Of a stretch of 64,000 nucleotides of DNA, positions 10,570 through 23,281 are shown one piece after another. The DNA is from Calliopum simillimum (taxonomy: Eukaryota > Arthropoda > Insecta > Diptera > Lauxaniidae). The stretch lies in assembly GCA_951812925.1 (NCBI GenBank), contig OX638369.1, forward strand, positions 28,756,392 through 28,820,391, written 5' to 3'. A program made the position numbers and the translations under genes. Every line of letters starts with the position of its first letter. The stretch's first letter is position 1. Below the pieces are notes generated by a model, which saw only the letters and a program-made list of their open reading frames with translations, was not told the DNA's origin and searched no databases.

Positions 10570-11945
10570 TATCAAAACAACAGTGATTATCAAAAAAAAA
10601 AAAACATCCAATGAAAAACATCAAAAAAAAAAATCAAGTTTCCAAAAATAAAAACATCCAATAAAAAAATTACATCCAAATATAAAAGCATAAAAAAACA
10701 TCTGAAAAAAAAACATCCAAAAAAGAACCATCCAATAAAAAAAGTATTCAATAAAAGAATGTCCAACATTAATTTTCCATCAAAATAATTTAACTCAATG
10801 ATTTTTATTTGGATTTTTATTGTTGGACATTTTTTTATTGGATGTTTTTTATTGGATGTTTTTTATTGGATGTTTTTATTTTTGGATGTTTTTTTTGGAT
10901 GGTTTTATTTTTGGATGTTTTTGTTTGGATGTTTTTATTTTTAGATGTTTTTCACTGGATGTTTTTATTTTTTGATGTTTTTTTGGATGTTTTTATTTCT
11001 GGCTGTTTTTGGTTGTTTTTTTTTTTCTGGAAGTTTTTATTTTTGGATGTTTTTTATGGATGTTTGATTTTCGAAATTTTTTATTTTTGGAAGTTTTTAT
11101 TTCTGGATGTTTTCACAGGATGTTTTTTTTTGGATGTTTTTATATTTCGATGTTTTAAACTGGATGTTTTTTTATTGGATGTTTTTATTTTTGGATATTT
11201 TTTATGGATGTTTGTTTTTCGATTTTTTTTATTTTTGGATGTTATTATTTTGGGATGTTTTTCACTCTATGTAGCTTTTGGATGTTTTTATATTTGGTTG
11301 TTTTTTTTTTTTTTGGTTGTATTTTTTTTGAATGTTTTTTAATGGATATTTTTTTTCTAATTTTTTATTTTTGGATGTTTTTATTTTTGGATGTTTTTTT
11401 TGGATGGTTTTATTTTTGGATGTTTTTGTTTGGATGTTTTTATTTTTAGATGTTTTTATTTTTTGATGTTTTTTTGGATGTTTTTATTTCTGGCTGTTTT
11501 TGGTTGTTCTTTTTCTGGAAGTTTTTATTTTTGGATATGTTTTTTATGGATGTTTGATTTTCGAAATTTTTTATTTTTGGAAGTTTTTATTTCTGGATGT
11601 TTTTACAGGATGTTTTTTTTGGATGTTTTTATATTTGGATTTTTTTTTATTGGATGTTTTTATTTTTGGATATTTTTTATGGATGTTTGTTTTTCGAATT
11701 TTTTTATTTTTAGATGTTATTATTTTGGGATGTTTTTCACTCTATGTAGCTTTTGGATGTTTTTATATTTGGTTGTTTTTTTTTTTTTGGTTGTATTTTT
11801 TTTGAATGTTTTTTAATGGATATTTTTTTTCTAATTTTTTATTTTTGGATGTTTTCTTTTTTGGATGTTTTTATTTTTGGAAGTTTTATTTTTAATGTTT
11901 TTTTTTTTTTGGATGTTTTTATTTTTGGATGTTTTTTTTAGGTAT
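10570..11945. repeat. GGATGTTTTTATTTTT minisatellite with inverted start
   Basis: From about 10800 to 11945 the plus strand is an irregular array of TTTTTGGATGTTTTTAT-type units. From about 10575 to 10745 the same unit appears in the opposite orientation (AAAACATCCAATAAAAA), so the two parts could pair. Within the array a longer block is duplicated: GAATGTTTTTTAATGGATAT occurs near 11330 and again near 11804, and the variant motifs between (CTGGCTGTTTTTGG, GGATGTTTGATTTTCG) recur in the same order. Frames of up to 177 codons rich in F, L, W, D and V (10809-11342, 11391-11816) come from the repeat and are not genes. Confidence 0.85.
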
Positions 11946-12551
11946 ATTTTTTTTGATATTTTTAAGTGGAATCCAAAACACCGATAAAGCATTCTCTGCG
12001 GAAACTTTATTGACGATAGCTAAGCATATTGTTATGCTTCAGATAATTCAAAATGTGGGAGTTGATTACGCTTTTCATAATTTTGAAAAATGTAGAACTG
12101 TAGAACTTTCCAACATGATGGAAATATTCCACAAGTGTAGGACAAGTGAAAAAGATTGCGTGAAGGCCAAGCCAGTGTTGAGGTGGTGGAAGGTCTGACA
12201 TTTGTTTAGTTTGGGATTCCGAACATCCGCACATCTCTAACTTTCTTGTGCCTCTCTACTGGTGATAGAAACAAGATATCTCGAATATTGTCTTCACAGT
12301 CCTCACAGTCACATTTGCAGGAGCAGTATTTTTGGATAGCTAGGTAGCTAACGAATCCAAAAATAGCAATCTCTTTTTTGTCTTTTGAGCAAATGGACGA
12401 CTCAAGTGAAAATTAAAATTTTTCTAACCTACAAGAGGGCGAGCGTAGTCGATATGCCAGCACTTGTTACTTTTTTGTTTGTGATTGCGAATATTTTCGC
12501 CAAGAAAATGTTTCATCCATAAATCGAGTGTAACCGCTTCAAATACAATTT
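11946..12551. other. Unrecognised stretch after the minisatellite
   Basis: The composition is more balanced than in the neighbours. Frames of 75-89 codons lie on both strands near 11929-12234 without recognisable motifs. Possibly an old transposon fragment. Confidence 0.35.
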
Positions 12552-12790
12552 AGTCGAGATTCGTTTTCTCTAAAGGCTGATATCTCAGAGAGTTAGAGTC
12601 TAATTGGAAAAGTTAAAATGTTTCGTTTTTTAAAGAAGATTTTGGCAATCCGATATTATTATATAAATAGAATTTTATGTTTCCTGTAGTATAAGTCCGA
12701 AAACAGCGATTTCTATGACTTCAAAAAAGGATATCTCAAAATTCTGCAGTTATGTATATATATGTGAGAAATTCTGAACTTTCATTCGTC
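12552..12790. mobile_element. Single-arm relic of the 8.6-kb foldback family
   Basis: This segment aligns, with substitutions and short gaps, to the spacer plus right arm of the foldback at 8597-9268. Both have GAGATNCGTTT followed by TGATATCTC, a TCNAATNGAAAA block, CCNGAAAACAG, GANATCTCAAAATNCTG and AATTCTGA in the same order. Only one arm is visible, so it is a fragment, or a family member that never had two arms. Confidence 0.55.
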
Positions 12791-15204
12791 AAAAAGTACG
12801 AAAGGCTACATATGTCTAGTCAAAAGCTGCTAATTTTTTTTTGGACTTTGTGTAGCTGTGTAATTTATAAAAAGGGGCAACACTTTTTCCTACACTTTCT
12901 TTGTTGATATAAAAACATAAACAAGCAATCAATCAAACACAATATAATTAATCAAGTTATGTAATTTATGCATATTCCTTAGAAATAACTATGAAGATGC
13001 TCACTCCCTAGTATCGCATATTATATAATGCACGTGTGATAATTTTACACAAAAAAAAATTTTAAAAATTTCTTTGACATAAACTGAAAGTTAACACGAT
13101 ATCAGCGTTAATTGGTTTTAAATCGATAATAAAGTTTTTAATTAAAATCGAAGCAAAAAAATAAAAAATGTAGAAAATAATGTATGTGTCGTTATAGCCA
13201 TCAGCTAATTTGTGTAAAATCAACATGTAAACAAAATTGTACAAACAAACAAGTTCAACTTTGAACTTTTATAAATTTAAAAAAAAAAAAAACTATATAG
13301 AAAAATGCTTCAATGGGTCTGAGGTGAAAGTCAAAGTTCAAATGGCATATAATTTGTTTGCATTAAATTGATTAAATCGTTTATTATGCAGTTTTATAGT
13401 TTTCAGAAACAATGATAAACTCACATTTTACCTGATATTGTGGCTTATTGATTTTAATGAGTTTTTGCAAAAATTTTAAGCCATAAAAGTTAATTTTTGT
13501 GCATTGACATTTTAAAACTACATGTTCGAAAAAAGGATTTTTTTACCCAAAAGAAAGGCATCTTACGAAAAAAGTGTATGGGAATAAAAACACATAAAAT
13601 CACCCAAGGCATTCGTGTGAATTTTTAGGGACATTTAAAAGTCTTCAAATTTTGGTAAAAAAAAGTTTCAAAAATCTTCAAAAATTCACTCGGATTCTTT
13701 TAATGATTCTAAGCATTTTTTATCTAAGAAAATTTTTTCGTAAGATGACTTGCGTAGCTGTAAAAAGTAAAAAAAAAAAATATTTTTACTTTGGAAACTT
13801 GTCAAACCTGTCGAATGATAATTTTTGGTAAAATTTTCCTAATTTTCCGGTGAAGAAGGGATGGACTCGTTATGTTTACCTGAAATGAAAAGAAATAGAA
13901 TGTATATTTTAGTATGAATTTGTACAAAAAAGTTTAAATTAAAAAAGGAAAAAATATTTTATCAAGACTACTTTAGAAAAATTCAGCTCATTACAAAATT
14001 GACTACCACTATGTAGTCTTCGAACATTTTTCATGCTGCCCACTTAAACGTGATTTAGCTCTGCACTTTAAAGAAAGGACAACAAAGTGAAAAAAACAAT
14101 CGTTGCACTTAAAAGACATTTACACTAAAACCCAAAGTTAATCAAATAAAGGACTCATATAAAATACAAAATACAAAATGTTCGTGGAATCAATAAAATT
14201 CCTACTTACGTACATAAAATAAAAATGCACGGCAATACAACGAATGATGTTGGTGGCAATGCCCAAACCAAGCAACTGCGCCCACCCAACTACATTGACT
14301 ATGTAGTATTCTACTGTGGTATATAGAGATGATCCCTGAGATACTTTGTATGCCAACAATAAATGCATTCCGTAGTGTAAATCTACATGTTGCTTCTACT
14401 ATACCCAGTAACATTTCTACACCTGTGATTTCAACATTCACACTTTTACTACTTTTTTCTACTACTTCCTACGTTTTTTAATCTTTTCGTGTTCTTTTCT
14501 TTTCATTTTATTCCCTGGCACTCAATTTCATTTCCCTAACTTATTTGGGCGCACTGCTGTAACTCAGCACTTAAATTGTAGAGTCGTTTTGTAGTGTTAC
14601 CATGGTGAGTCACAGACAGTCAAAAAAATCAGTTTTAGCTTCACTTCAGTAGAACGCTAGCACTCCGCTGGCTGTGATACTTTACACAGCTTCTATGTGA
14701 TTTGCACTGCAAAATTTTCGAATTTGCAAATTTTTTTTCCCTGTTTTCCGGTTTCTTTTCTTTGTTCTCATTTACCTTGGAGATTTCATTGATTTGCTTG
14801 CACTTCTGTTGTTGTTGTTGTTGTTATTGTTTTGAGTTCATTTTGTCATTTTCAATTTTCATGACAATTTTCTCATTTGCGAAAATTTCATTCCAAGCAC
14901 GAGAGTAATGAAGTAGCAGGGAAGAGATGCGAAGTGAAGGAAGAAAAGTGCCCAATTTCGTATTGAAATTGAAACGAAATGAAATGAAGTGAATTTGTTT
15001 CATTTCCCTTACAAAGTATGGGGATCTTTCTTTTGTAACTTGCTTGTCTTACTAAAGCTATATGGACACCATAGTTTTGTTTTCAATTTCTATCATAAAA
15101 ATAAGGCTTGAGTTCATATTCATTCATATTTCCATATCCATCCTTATCTCTATCTTAGTTCTCATCTCCATCTCAATGTTAATCTCTGATTTCAGTTTTT
15201 AATT
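12791..15204. other. AT-rich stretch, nothing coding recognised
   Basis: No gene, tandem array or inverted repeat stands out. Short features are a TTG trinucleotide run at about 14810-14827 and a gapped GAAATGAA-type purine-rich patch near 14970-14990. Confidence 0.5.
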
Positions 15205-16729
15205 ATCAATTTTCAATTTTCGATTTTCGATTTTCGATTTTCGATTTTCGATTTTCGATTTTCAATTTTCAATTTTCAATTTTCAATTTTCAATTTTCAA
15301 TTTTCAATTTTCAATTTTCAATTTTCAATTTTCAATTTTCAATTTTCAATTTTCAATTTTCAATTTTCAATTTTCAATTTTCAATTTTCAATTTTCAATT
15401 TTGAATTTTGAATTTTGAATTTTGAATTTTGAATTTTGAATTTTGAATTTTGAATTTTGAATTTTGAATTTTGAATTTTGAATTTTGAATTTTGAATTTT
15501 GAATTTTGAATTTTGAATTTTGAATTTTGAATTTTGAATTTTGAATTTTGAATTTTGAATTTTGAATTTTGAATTTTGAATTTTGAATTTTGAATTTTGA
15601 ATTTTGAATTTTGAATTTTCAATTTTCAATATTCAATTTTCATTTTCAATTTTCAATTTTCAATTTTCAATTTTCAATTTTCAATTTTCAATTTTCAATT
15701 TTCAATTTTCAATTTTCAATTTTCAATTTTCAATTTTCAATTTTCAATTTTCAATTTTCAATTTTCAATTTTCAATTTTCAATTTTCAATTTTCAATTTT
15801 CAATTTTCAATTTTCAATTTTCAATTTTCAATTTTCAATTTTCAATTTTCAATTTTCAGTTTTCAATTTTCAATTTTCAATTTTCAATTTTAATTTTCAA
15901 TTTTCAATTTTCAATTTTCAATTTTCAATTTTCAATTTTCAATTTTCAATTTTCAAATTTTAATTTTTAATTTTTAATTTTCAATATTCAATTTTCAATT
16001 TTCAGTTTTCAATTTTCAATTTTCAATTTTTCATTTTCAATTTTCAATCTGAAATGTGTTTAATGTTTAATGTGCAATGTTCAATGCTCAACTGTTTAAT
16101 GTTCAACTGTTCAATGTTCAATGTTCAATGTTCAATGTTCAATGTTCAATGTTCAATGTTCAATGTTCAATGTTCAATGTTCAATGTTCAATGTTCAATG
16201 TTCAATATCCAATGTTCAATGTTCAATATTCTCTGTTCAATGTTCAAAGTTCAATGTTCAATGTTCAATGTTCAATGTTCAATGTTCAATGTTCAATGTT
16301 CAATGTTCAATGTTCAATGTTCAATGTTCAATGTTCAATGTTCAATGTTCAATGTTCAATGTTCAATGTTCAATGTTCAATGTTCAATGTTCAATGTTCA
16401 ATGTTCAATGTTCAATGTTCAATGTTCAATGTTCAATGTTCAATGTTCAATGTTCAATGTTCAATGTTCAATGTTCAATGTTCAATGTTCAATGATCAAT
16501 GTTCAATGTTCAATGTTCAATGTTCAATGTTCAATGTTCAATGTTCAATGTTCAATGTTCAATGTTCAATGTTCAATGTTCAATGTTCAATGTTCAATGT
16601 TCAATGTTCAATGTTCAATGTTCAATGTTCAATGTTCAATGTTCAATGTTCAATGTTCAATGTTCAATGTTCAATGTTCAATGTTCAATGATCAATGTTC
16701 AATGATCAATGTTCTGTGTTCAATGTTTA
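15205..16729. repeat. Heptanucleotide satellite in four variant types (five blocks)
   Basis: About 1.5 kb of nearly uninterrupted 7-bp repeats. In order: TTTTCGA (about 15217-15258), TTTTCAA (to about 15399), TTTTGAA (about 15400-15618), TTTTCAA again (about 15619-16048), then after a degenerate bridge TGTTCAA (about 16110-16729). Each unit differs from TTTTCAA by one base and block borders are abrupt. Seven bases is not a multiple of three, so all three frames of one strand read the same 7-residue peptide (FNFQFSI or MFNVQCS). The resulting open frames of up to 235 codons (16054-16761) are artefacts. Confidence 0.95.
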
Positions 16730-18364
16730 AAATACCAGCAAATGAAATGGAACTGTCATAGCAGCATTACTGCCACAGTCACTCATTCATTGTGACTCTA
16801 CAGCTTTGACTTTCATTGCGTTCATTCATTTGTTCATTCGTTTCTTTTCCAAACTTTACGACACGAAAGTGCTGCACATTAAAAATTTAGTCAAATCGCT
16901 GCGGACTCTGCTATGAATTTGGTCGTCGGTCGATTGGTTTGTTGCTTGGTTGATACGTTCGATTGCCTGGTGTTGTCTTCAACGTTGTCGTTGCGCTGCG
17001 CTATAGTGTATCATTGGCTTTTGTGGACGGACACATGTTGCACGTGTCCAACTTGCCAATTACCACCTAAAGAAAACAAAAAAACTCCACTCTTCAACTT
17101 TTTGCTGCAGCATTTGTTGCCTTCGCTCCTCAGTTTTCGTATTGTCGAGAAAAAAAGAAGAAAAATTAAATTAAATTCGAGCCAAAGCTCTTTTGCTAGG
17201 GATACATTTTACGATGAAGACGATGACGACGACGTGTATTGTGACTGTGACTCTGACTGACGGCATTGTGAGTTCCAGTCGTCGTCGTCGTAGAGTTGTG
17301 TTTTATTATTGATCAACATGTCACATTTAAAAAAGTTAATATATTTACAACGACATTTGAAAGTAATTTGACTGGATTTTGGCAAGGAATTTGCGCACTA
17401 GAAAATAAGTTAATTTTGCAGAGGAAAAAACAAATAAACGGGACTCTTTGTTTATTGCTAAACTTTTAAGGAAGTGAATGTTATGTTAGTTAATTGAAAA
17501 AAGTTTGCAACTTTTAAATTGAAAAGCAAATTCATTCAATTCTGGCGTATTCATACTTTTACAGAGATATCCTAATTGATGATTGCTTTTGACAGCATGA
17601 TTTTTCCCCTTTTTTTGCTACGGTTGCACAACAATGGCATTAATTAATATTGCATTCAACAGACAATGCTCGAAGTTTTCGTCCCGCTTGCAACATACCT
17701 GCGTATGTAAGCATGTGCTATCGTTGCGTTTGTAAACCAAATTTCATTATATTTTCGAAGACATGCCACGTTTTACCAGCGCGCACCATCAGATTTGCAA
17801 AAAAAATCATTAATTAATGTCAAGCAAATTCAATTTGATTGCAACGGACGTTTGGTTTGCCATCTTCTGCAATTTCACCATGTCCATGTTGCCAACTGCA
17901 AATTGTCAAATAATCAAAATCGTCGTTGCTTAATTTTCGGAAAAAGAAGTAAAAAACTTCTAATAGATATTTTGATGTTTAAATAGTTAGAGTACAGCAA
18001 AGGCGGCAAAGATAGAAAATAATATTGTTTGTTGAAAAATTATTGTAATCGTTATATTTAAGGCTGATTCTATGGGTAACAAAAACATGACAATTCGAAC
18101 TACCCAAACAAAAATTCACTAAAAACAAGCTCTGAGTGAGTGTTCACTCAAGGCTTTCACAAAAAATCAGGAACTTTAGACTAACCAGGTTCTTCAACTT
18201 TCCTTGAACCTTCTTATATTCCCACTACTTTTTTCTGATGTCCGATTAGACCTTCAGCATCACTGCCTTATTACTTGTCTTTGATCTTACCTAAGTTTTA
18301 AGTCTTTTTATCATACTTTTTGATACTTGTTACTCGTAGTCTATAAATTACTTTTATGGGTATG
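16730..18364. other. Non-coding stretch; one 115-codon frame of doubtful status
   Basis: A plus-strand frame at 16913-17260 ends in an Asp-rich tail (D5 run, then CDCDSD) written by GAC/GAT trinucleotides and followed by a CGT repeat near 17280-17292. No family, signal peptide or splice context can be seen, so I do not call it a gene. Nearby is a near-palindrome containing CACGTG at about 17030-17047. The rest is featureless. Confidence 0.4.
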
Positions 18365-18720
18365 GCTCGTGTTTCTAATTTATTAGTTTTTTCGGTTTTT
18401 TTTTTTCAGCCAAGGGTCCCCCCTAGGATGCCGGAACCAAAATTTTTGTTTGCTTTTTTTGTGTTTTCTACGCGTTTCATGACTTTTTAGAACATTTTAG
18501 TGTAAAAAAAATTTTCACCCGGATCCCCCTTGAATGTCGAAACTAAAAATTTAAAAAATTTTTTATTTCGTTTTTTTCGTGTTTTCTATGCAATTCATGA
18601 CTTTTAAGGACATTTTAGATAAAACAAAATTTTGGAACCTAGGGTTTATCTTGGATGTCGGAAACACTGGTAAATGCTAAGTATGTAGTACATTATACTT
18701 TCTGAAATTTAAAAAAATTT
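18365..18720 (+). repeat. Tandem-core repeat family, locus A (3 units)
   Basis: Three degenerate units of about 115 bp each contain an AAGGGTCCC-like block, GATGTCGGAAC, a T run and TTCATGACTTTT followed by ACATTTTAG. The same unit forms arrays at 29345-30060 (same strand) and 61430-62060 (opposite strand). The lead-in CGTGTTTCTAATTTATTAG before the first unit resembles the lead-in at locus B. Confidence 0.75.
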
Positions 18721-18734
18721 TTGTTTTCGAAATA

Positions 18735-19960
18735 AAGATGTTATAGTATTCTTCTCAGCTGTTGATGATTCGATCTACGTATTAGATGCTTTTTGACTTA
18801 TATCAAATTTTTTGGTGTTAGTCGATTTTTACTGATCATTTTTTATAATTTTTTTGATACTTTTCGACTTTTTAGAATTTATTTTTCGCTGCTTAATATT
18901 TATTATCAACTCTTATATACTTTTTCGATGTTTTTTGACTTTTTTGGAGATTTGTTGACTTCCAAAATTTTTCCTTTTATATTTGATACTTTTCTGATAC
19001 TTTTCGACTTCGAATAAATTTCCTGATTTTTTCTTCGCTACTTTTCGGGCTTAGAGATTTTTCCGATTTGGAAACTTTCACTTTTATTTCGACTTTTCGG
19101 CTATTTTTGATACTTTCCGGCTTTGAGTATTTTTTTCTTTTTTTCTCTGGTACTTTTCGGATTTTTTCGATTTATTCAAGGTCTTTCATAGTTTTTTTTT
19201 GTCTTTTCGGTTGTTTTCGATATTTCTCAGTTTTGAATAAATTTTCTTTCTTCAGTCCTCTTCAGGTCACACCAATCTGGATATTTTTTCGATTTATTCA
19301 ACGCCTTTCATATTTATTTTGACTTTTCGATTGTTTTCGGAACATTTCGGCATTGAATAAATTTTGTTTTTTTTTCTTCGGTACTTTTCGGGTTATACCC
19401 ATCTATAGGTTTTTTAGTTTATTCAACGCCTTTCATATTTTTTTCGACTTTTCGGTTATTTTCAATACTTTTTGAATGTTTTTCGATAAACGATAGCTTT
19501 ACCGACTTTTTGCTTAAATTTTGATACAATTCTTCTTTCACCAACTTCTTTGATGTTGTTCAGTACGTTTTATAATATTATCGATTTTTTTGATGTCTCT
19601 AGCTAAAATATTTAAAAAATTTTTGTTGACTTGTTTCGAAGTTCGCTCATTTATCGACTTGTCTGTGCTTTGTAAAGTTTTTCAATATTTTCTGGTTTTA
19701 TTGAAATTTTATATTTATTCATTTCGCAGATTTCTTGCAGTTATTCGATACTTTTCGGCTTCCGCACATTTATCTATAGACTTCATGTTTTTTGAGGAGG
19801 AATGACTCACAACAGATATACGTTTTTAATGCTTTTTGGTTGTATAGACTTTTATTGATTTTTTCCATAGTTTTCGATCCTTTTGGGATTGCCCGATCTG
19901 AATAAAATTCAAAATATGTTTTTTAGATATCTGACGGCTTTTACTATTTCTCCAGGATTT
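18735..19960 (+). repeat. T-rich array of TACTTTTCGAC motifs, ~125-bp units
   Basis: Short motifs TACTTTTCGACTTTT and TTTTCGGCTT recur throughout. In the middle they form units of about 125 bp: TTTATTCAANGNCTTTCATA occurs at about 19170, 19292 and 19419, each followed by TTTTCGNTTNTTTTC and then TTGAATAAATTTT. Before and after this the repeats are too degenerate to phase. Frames of 60-84 codons rich in F and L are by-products. Confidence 0.75.
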
Positions 19961-22900
19961 TCAATTCCTTTCGACTAAGTAATGCTAATATAATATCTTT
20001 AGTATGATTTTTATTTCTCTACTCACAAAAATAAGCAAAAAATTATTGCAACTCTTGCATGGAAACACCCATAGAAGCACTACAGCTGTATGCGGTGAAG
20101 CTATTTTCCAAATGCCAAAAATCTCAAAATAAAAAGGAAACCCCGAACGAAAACGAGTAAAAATGTTGCATGCCAAAAATCAACATAAACTGGACGCTAT
20201 GTGCGCTGTGTTGTGTTGCCACAGCTGCTTTGGTTCCGTTTGCTTGGTTTTTGCTTGCTGGTTTGCTGTTACAACATATTACTGACTGCTACTGCAACAT
20301 TTACTCTGCTTCAAATGCTTGTCGCTGTCATTGTCGTCCTGTGTAATTAATTATTATGTAAGCGAGCGAAATATATTCACGAGAGTTGTGGAAACACGCT
20401 GCTTAATTTTTCATATTGTACGTTGTTTGAATATTAATTTACAAATCTATGCTTAAATTAAAATAAGAAATACATGATTTCAGCAAGCAAGCGAGCAAGC
20501 AAGCAATGGATGGCAGTAAATCTCCAATGAAGCACAATAAAATTGAGAGGGAGCTGGTGTTGGCTTTTACTTTTTGGCGTAATATAGTGAGGGCGTTGTT
20601 GCAAACTTATATAGCACAAACAGTATGTTGAGCTTCTCACAAAACTTGTAAAGCACAAATGTTGTTAAATTGTTTAATGACAGCAATTACATGGTGAGAA
20701 ATAATGTTGAACATATATATTGCAAGTAAATAAATAATTTGAATAATAAAATAGAAAACGAAATCATAATGAAAAAGGTTGTAGAAATTGAATGACTAAT
20801 CATCAGTTATGTTGGGAATTTTTTTATAAAAAGTTATAATTGTCCAACACTCTTTGCTGTTGTAAAGCTTTATTGGATTTGTTTTTGCATATTTGATCCT
20901 TCTTTGTAATCCCTGAAGTATGAAATTCTTGAAAGGTGTTTTACGAGTAGTTATTCGTATGTATACTGATTGAATATTTACAAGATTATTTTGCTTTGCA
21001 ACACTATTTGCTATTGTGAAGTTACTGAAATATCAAAAAGATAAAAATTTGCGTTGCAAGCGCAGCAAAATAGATTCACTGTATTCCAAAGAAAAAAAAT
21101 AAGAAAAAATTTGAAAATGAAAAGCCTTTTTTTGTTGAATTTTCGTTTACCAACACTACTTTCTTTCGAAAATGAAAGTCTGAGCGAAAAACGTCAGTAC
21201 GCCAAAAATCAACACTGAACCTAATCACTGTAGGCAAGTAGTGTAGCTACAGCTGCTACAGTTTCATGTAAGCAAAACACAGATATGCAAAGATTTTACT
21301 ATCATCGAGTCCTGGTTTTGCATGCTGGATAGATTTGCTTTTGATATTTTACGCTTTTGCTGTTGATTTTATAATTGCCGGCAACCTGAAGCATAGTTTT
21401 TCCTAGTACACCAAGAAATAAAGATTTGTGTCTACAGACCTAAGGAATATTAACCAAAAATTATTGTTGTTATGAGATTCTGTTCTCGTTGTACTCAAGA
21501 AAATAACGTTTGAATAAAAAGTGAATAAGATCGTGAAATGAAATTTGCTTAAAAAGTTAAACTCTTACTATGTTTATTATTCGTTGACCAACACTGTTTG
21601 CTGTTATGATGTTTCACTTTCAATTTCAGTACTTGATTGGTTATAGGTAGGGTAATATTATAGCAACAGTTTTTTTCAATGAATTCTAATAGTGCTTTAA
21701 CTAATGAATATATTTTGATATTACAAAGTTATAAATTATCTAAGAAGTTTTACAGTATGAACAACAAATTAATTTATAATAAACTTAAAAACAAAAAAAA
21801 AAAAAAATGTTAAACTTCAACCGCAGCTTTAATATTCTCAAAGGGATTTTTCATGGCATTTTATTACAAACTGTTTTTTTCTTCTTCACCAACATGGGTC
21901 AGTTTTTCCTTTAAAATGCGTGACATGTCATGTATGAGAGTATCACATCCTTTGATGCAGCAATATATGAATTTCAACTTTTTTTGTTGAAAGCGAAAAG
22001 CAACTGAAAATGTCATTTTTAAGGAGAGAAAAATAAAGCTATGGATTTTTTGCATATGCAGACAGAAATTTGTAACGATTTTAGGAAAAAGTTTATGGTA
22101 TGCATTCTGGGACAACATAAGTGATAGTAGTGTTAAAAATTAATATAGTAAAAACTAAAATCCAATACTAATTTTTACCGTAAAAAAATTTATAGCAAGA
22201 AATCACTTCCCTGCTTGAAATCTTAATTTTTCTGAAGAAAGAACCTTTATCTTCCGGAATTTTTGGTGTAGTATGCTGAGTTAAGAAATATAATAGTTAT
22301 ATGGGTTCTGCCAGGAAAACGCGTTATTGCGTCAGACTAATTTCAAATGTAAAAAAATGTCAATTTTGACTTCTCAATGGAATAATTCATTGCTGTCTAA
22401 TATTTTCTAAATGTTGCACTGGAGCCCTGAAGTGGTCAAAATTGCTGCATAGTGCCTGTCGTCGGCGACAAAAATTGAACTTAGACCAAGTTTAGTTACT
22501 TTTAGGTACAAATTAGAGAGAACAATTAAAAATTTTTATTAAACTGAGACAGTTTAATAAACAATACTATTTAACTAACTCTTCGCGTGGTGAAAAACTT
22601 TTAACGTCACACAATGTACAATTTAACTGAAAAAACATTCTGTTCTCAAGTTTTGATGAGACACATTTGACTTATCTACACTTGGATCACAATAATAAAA
22701 ATTAAACACTAAGAAGTAATACTGACTCGTATTCCTTGACACCAAATATTTCCTTCATGTTGATTATACAAACAAGTATGGCTTTACCGTGGTGCAAAAT
22801 CCCTCTACTGTTTATGATCTGAACAAATAAATTTTTTTCTCAAAAAGTTGTATCTCACAACTATAGACCACACCTTGAGTGAAAAAGACTCAAGATATTA

Positions 22901-23274
22901 TTTTTAAGCTTGTACGGTAATTTAAAAGCTTTACCGTGTTACAACTTTCGCTTGGGATATTTTCAAGTATTTTAAAATTTACTGTGGAAAATACATAGTA
23001 CACTAAAATATAATTTCCAGCTGATTTATCGTTATTTGTGGCCTACACAAAATATTTTTTATCCTTTTTTTATTTTTATTTTTTTTTTTCTGGACCAGAC
23101 CAGATAAAGTTACTTGGCTCTAAATCGTCCAATTTAGTCTTTAGTTTTTGAAATAGTTAAAATCAGAAACTTTAAAAATTATTGAGTCACAAAACTTACT
23201 TCTTATGTATGCCTTATAAATTTCAAAAAATTTAATTTAATATACAAATTTTATATATTTCTGAGCATTGTGTT
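19961..23274. other. AT-rich stretch, nothing recognised
   Basis: No gene, array or clear inverted repeat was found in these 3.3 kb. A minus-strand frame at 21864-22118 (84 codons) has no recognisable motif. A GCAAGCAAGCGAGCAAGC tract lies near 20483-20505. Confidence 0.5.
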
Positions 23275-23281
23275 CTGGGTT

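Noticed and set aside
10809..11816. Frames of up to 177 codons rich in Phe, Leu, Trp and Asp, resembling membrane proteins
   Set aside because: They come from the GGATGTTTTTATTTTT repeat and overlap in several frames; no start or splice context.
15381..16761. Several long open frames with FNFQFSI, NSKFKIQ or MFNVQCS repeats
   Set aside because: Direct translation of a 7-bp microsatellite in all phases; no protein evidence.
17030..17047. Palindrome around CACGTG as a regulatory site
   Set aside because: Single short near-palindrome with one mismatch and no context; expected by chance in 64 kb.
16913..17260. 115-codon frame with an acidic tail
   Set aside because: The tail is written by a GAC/GAT microsatellite and the remainder matches nothing known; insufficient for a gene call.
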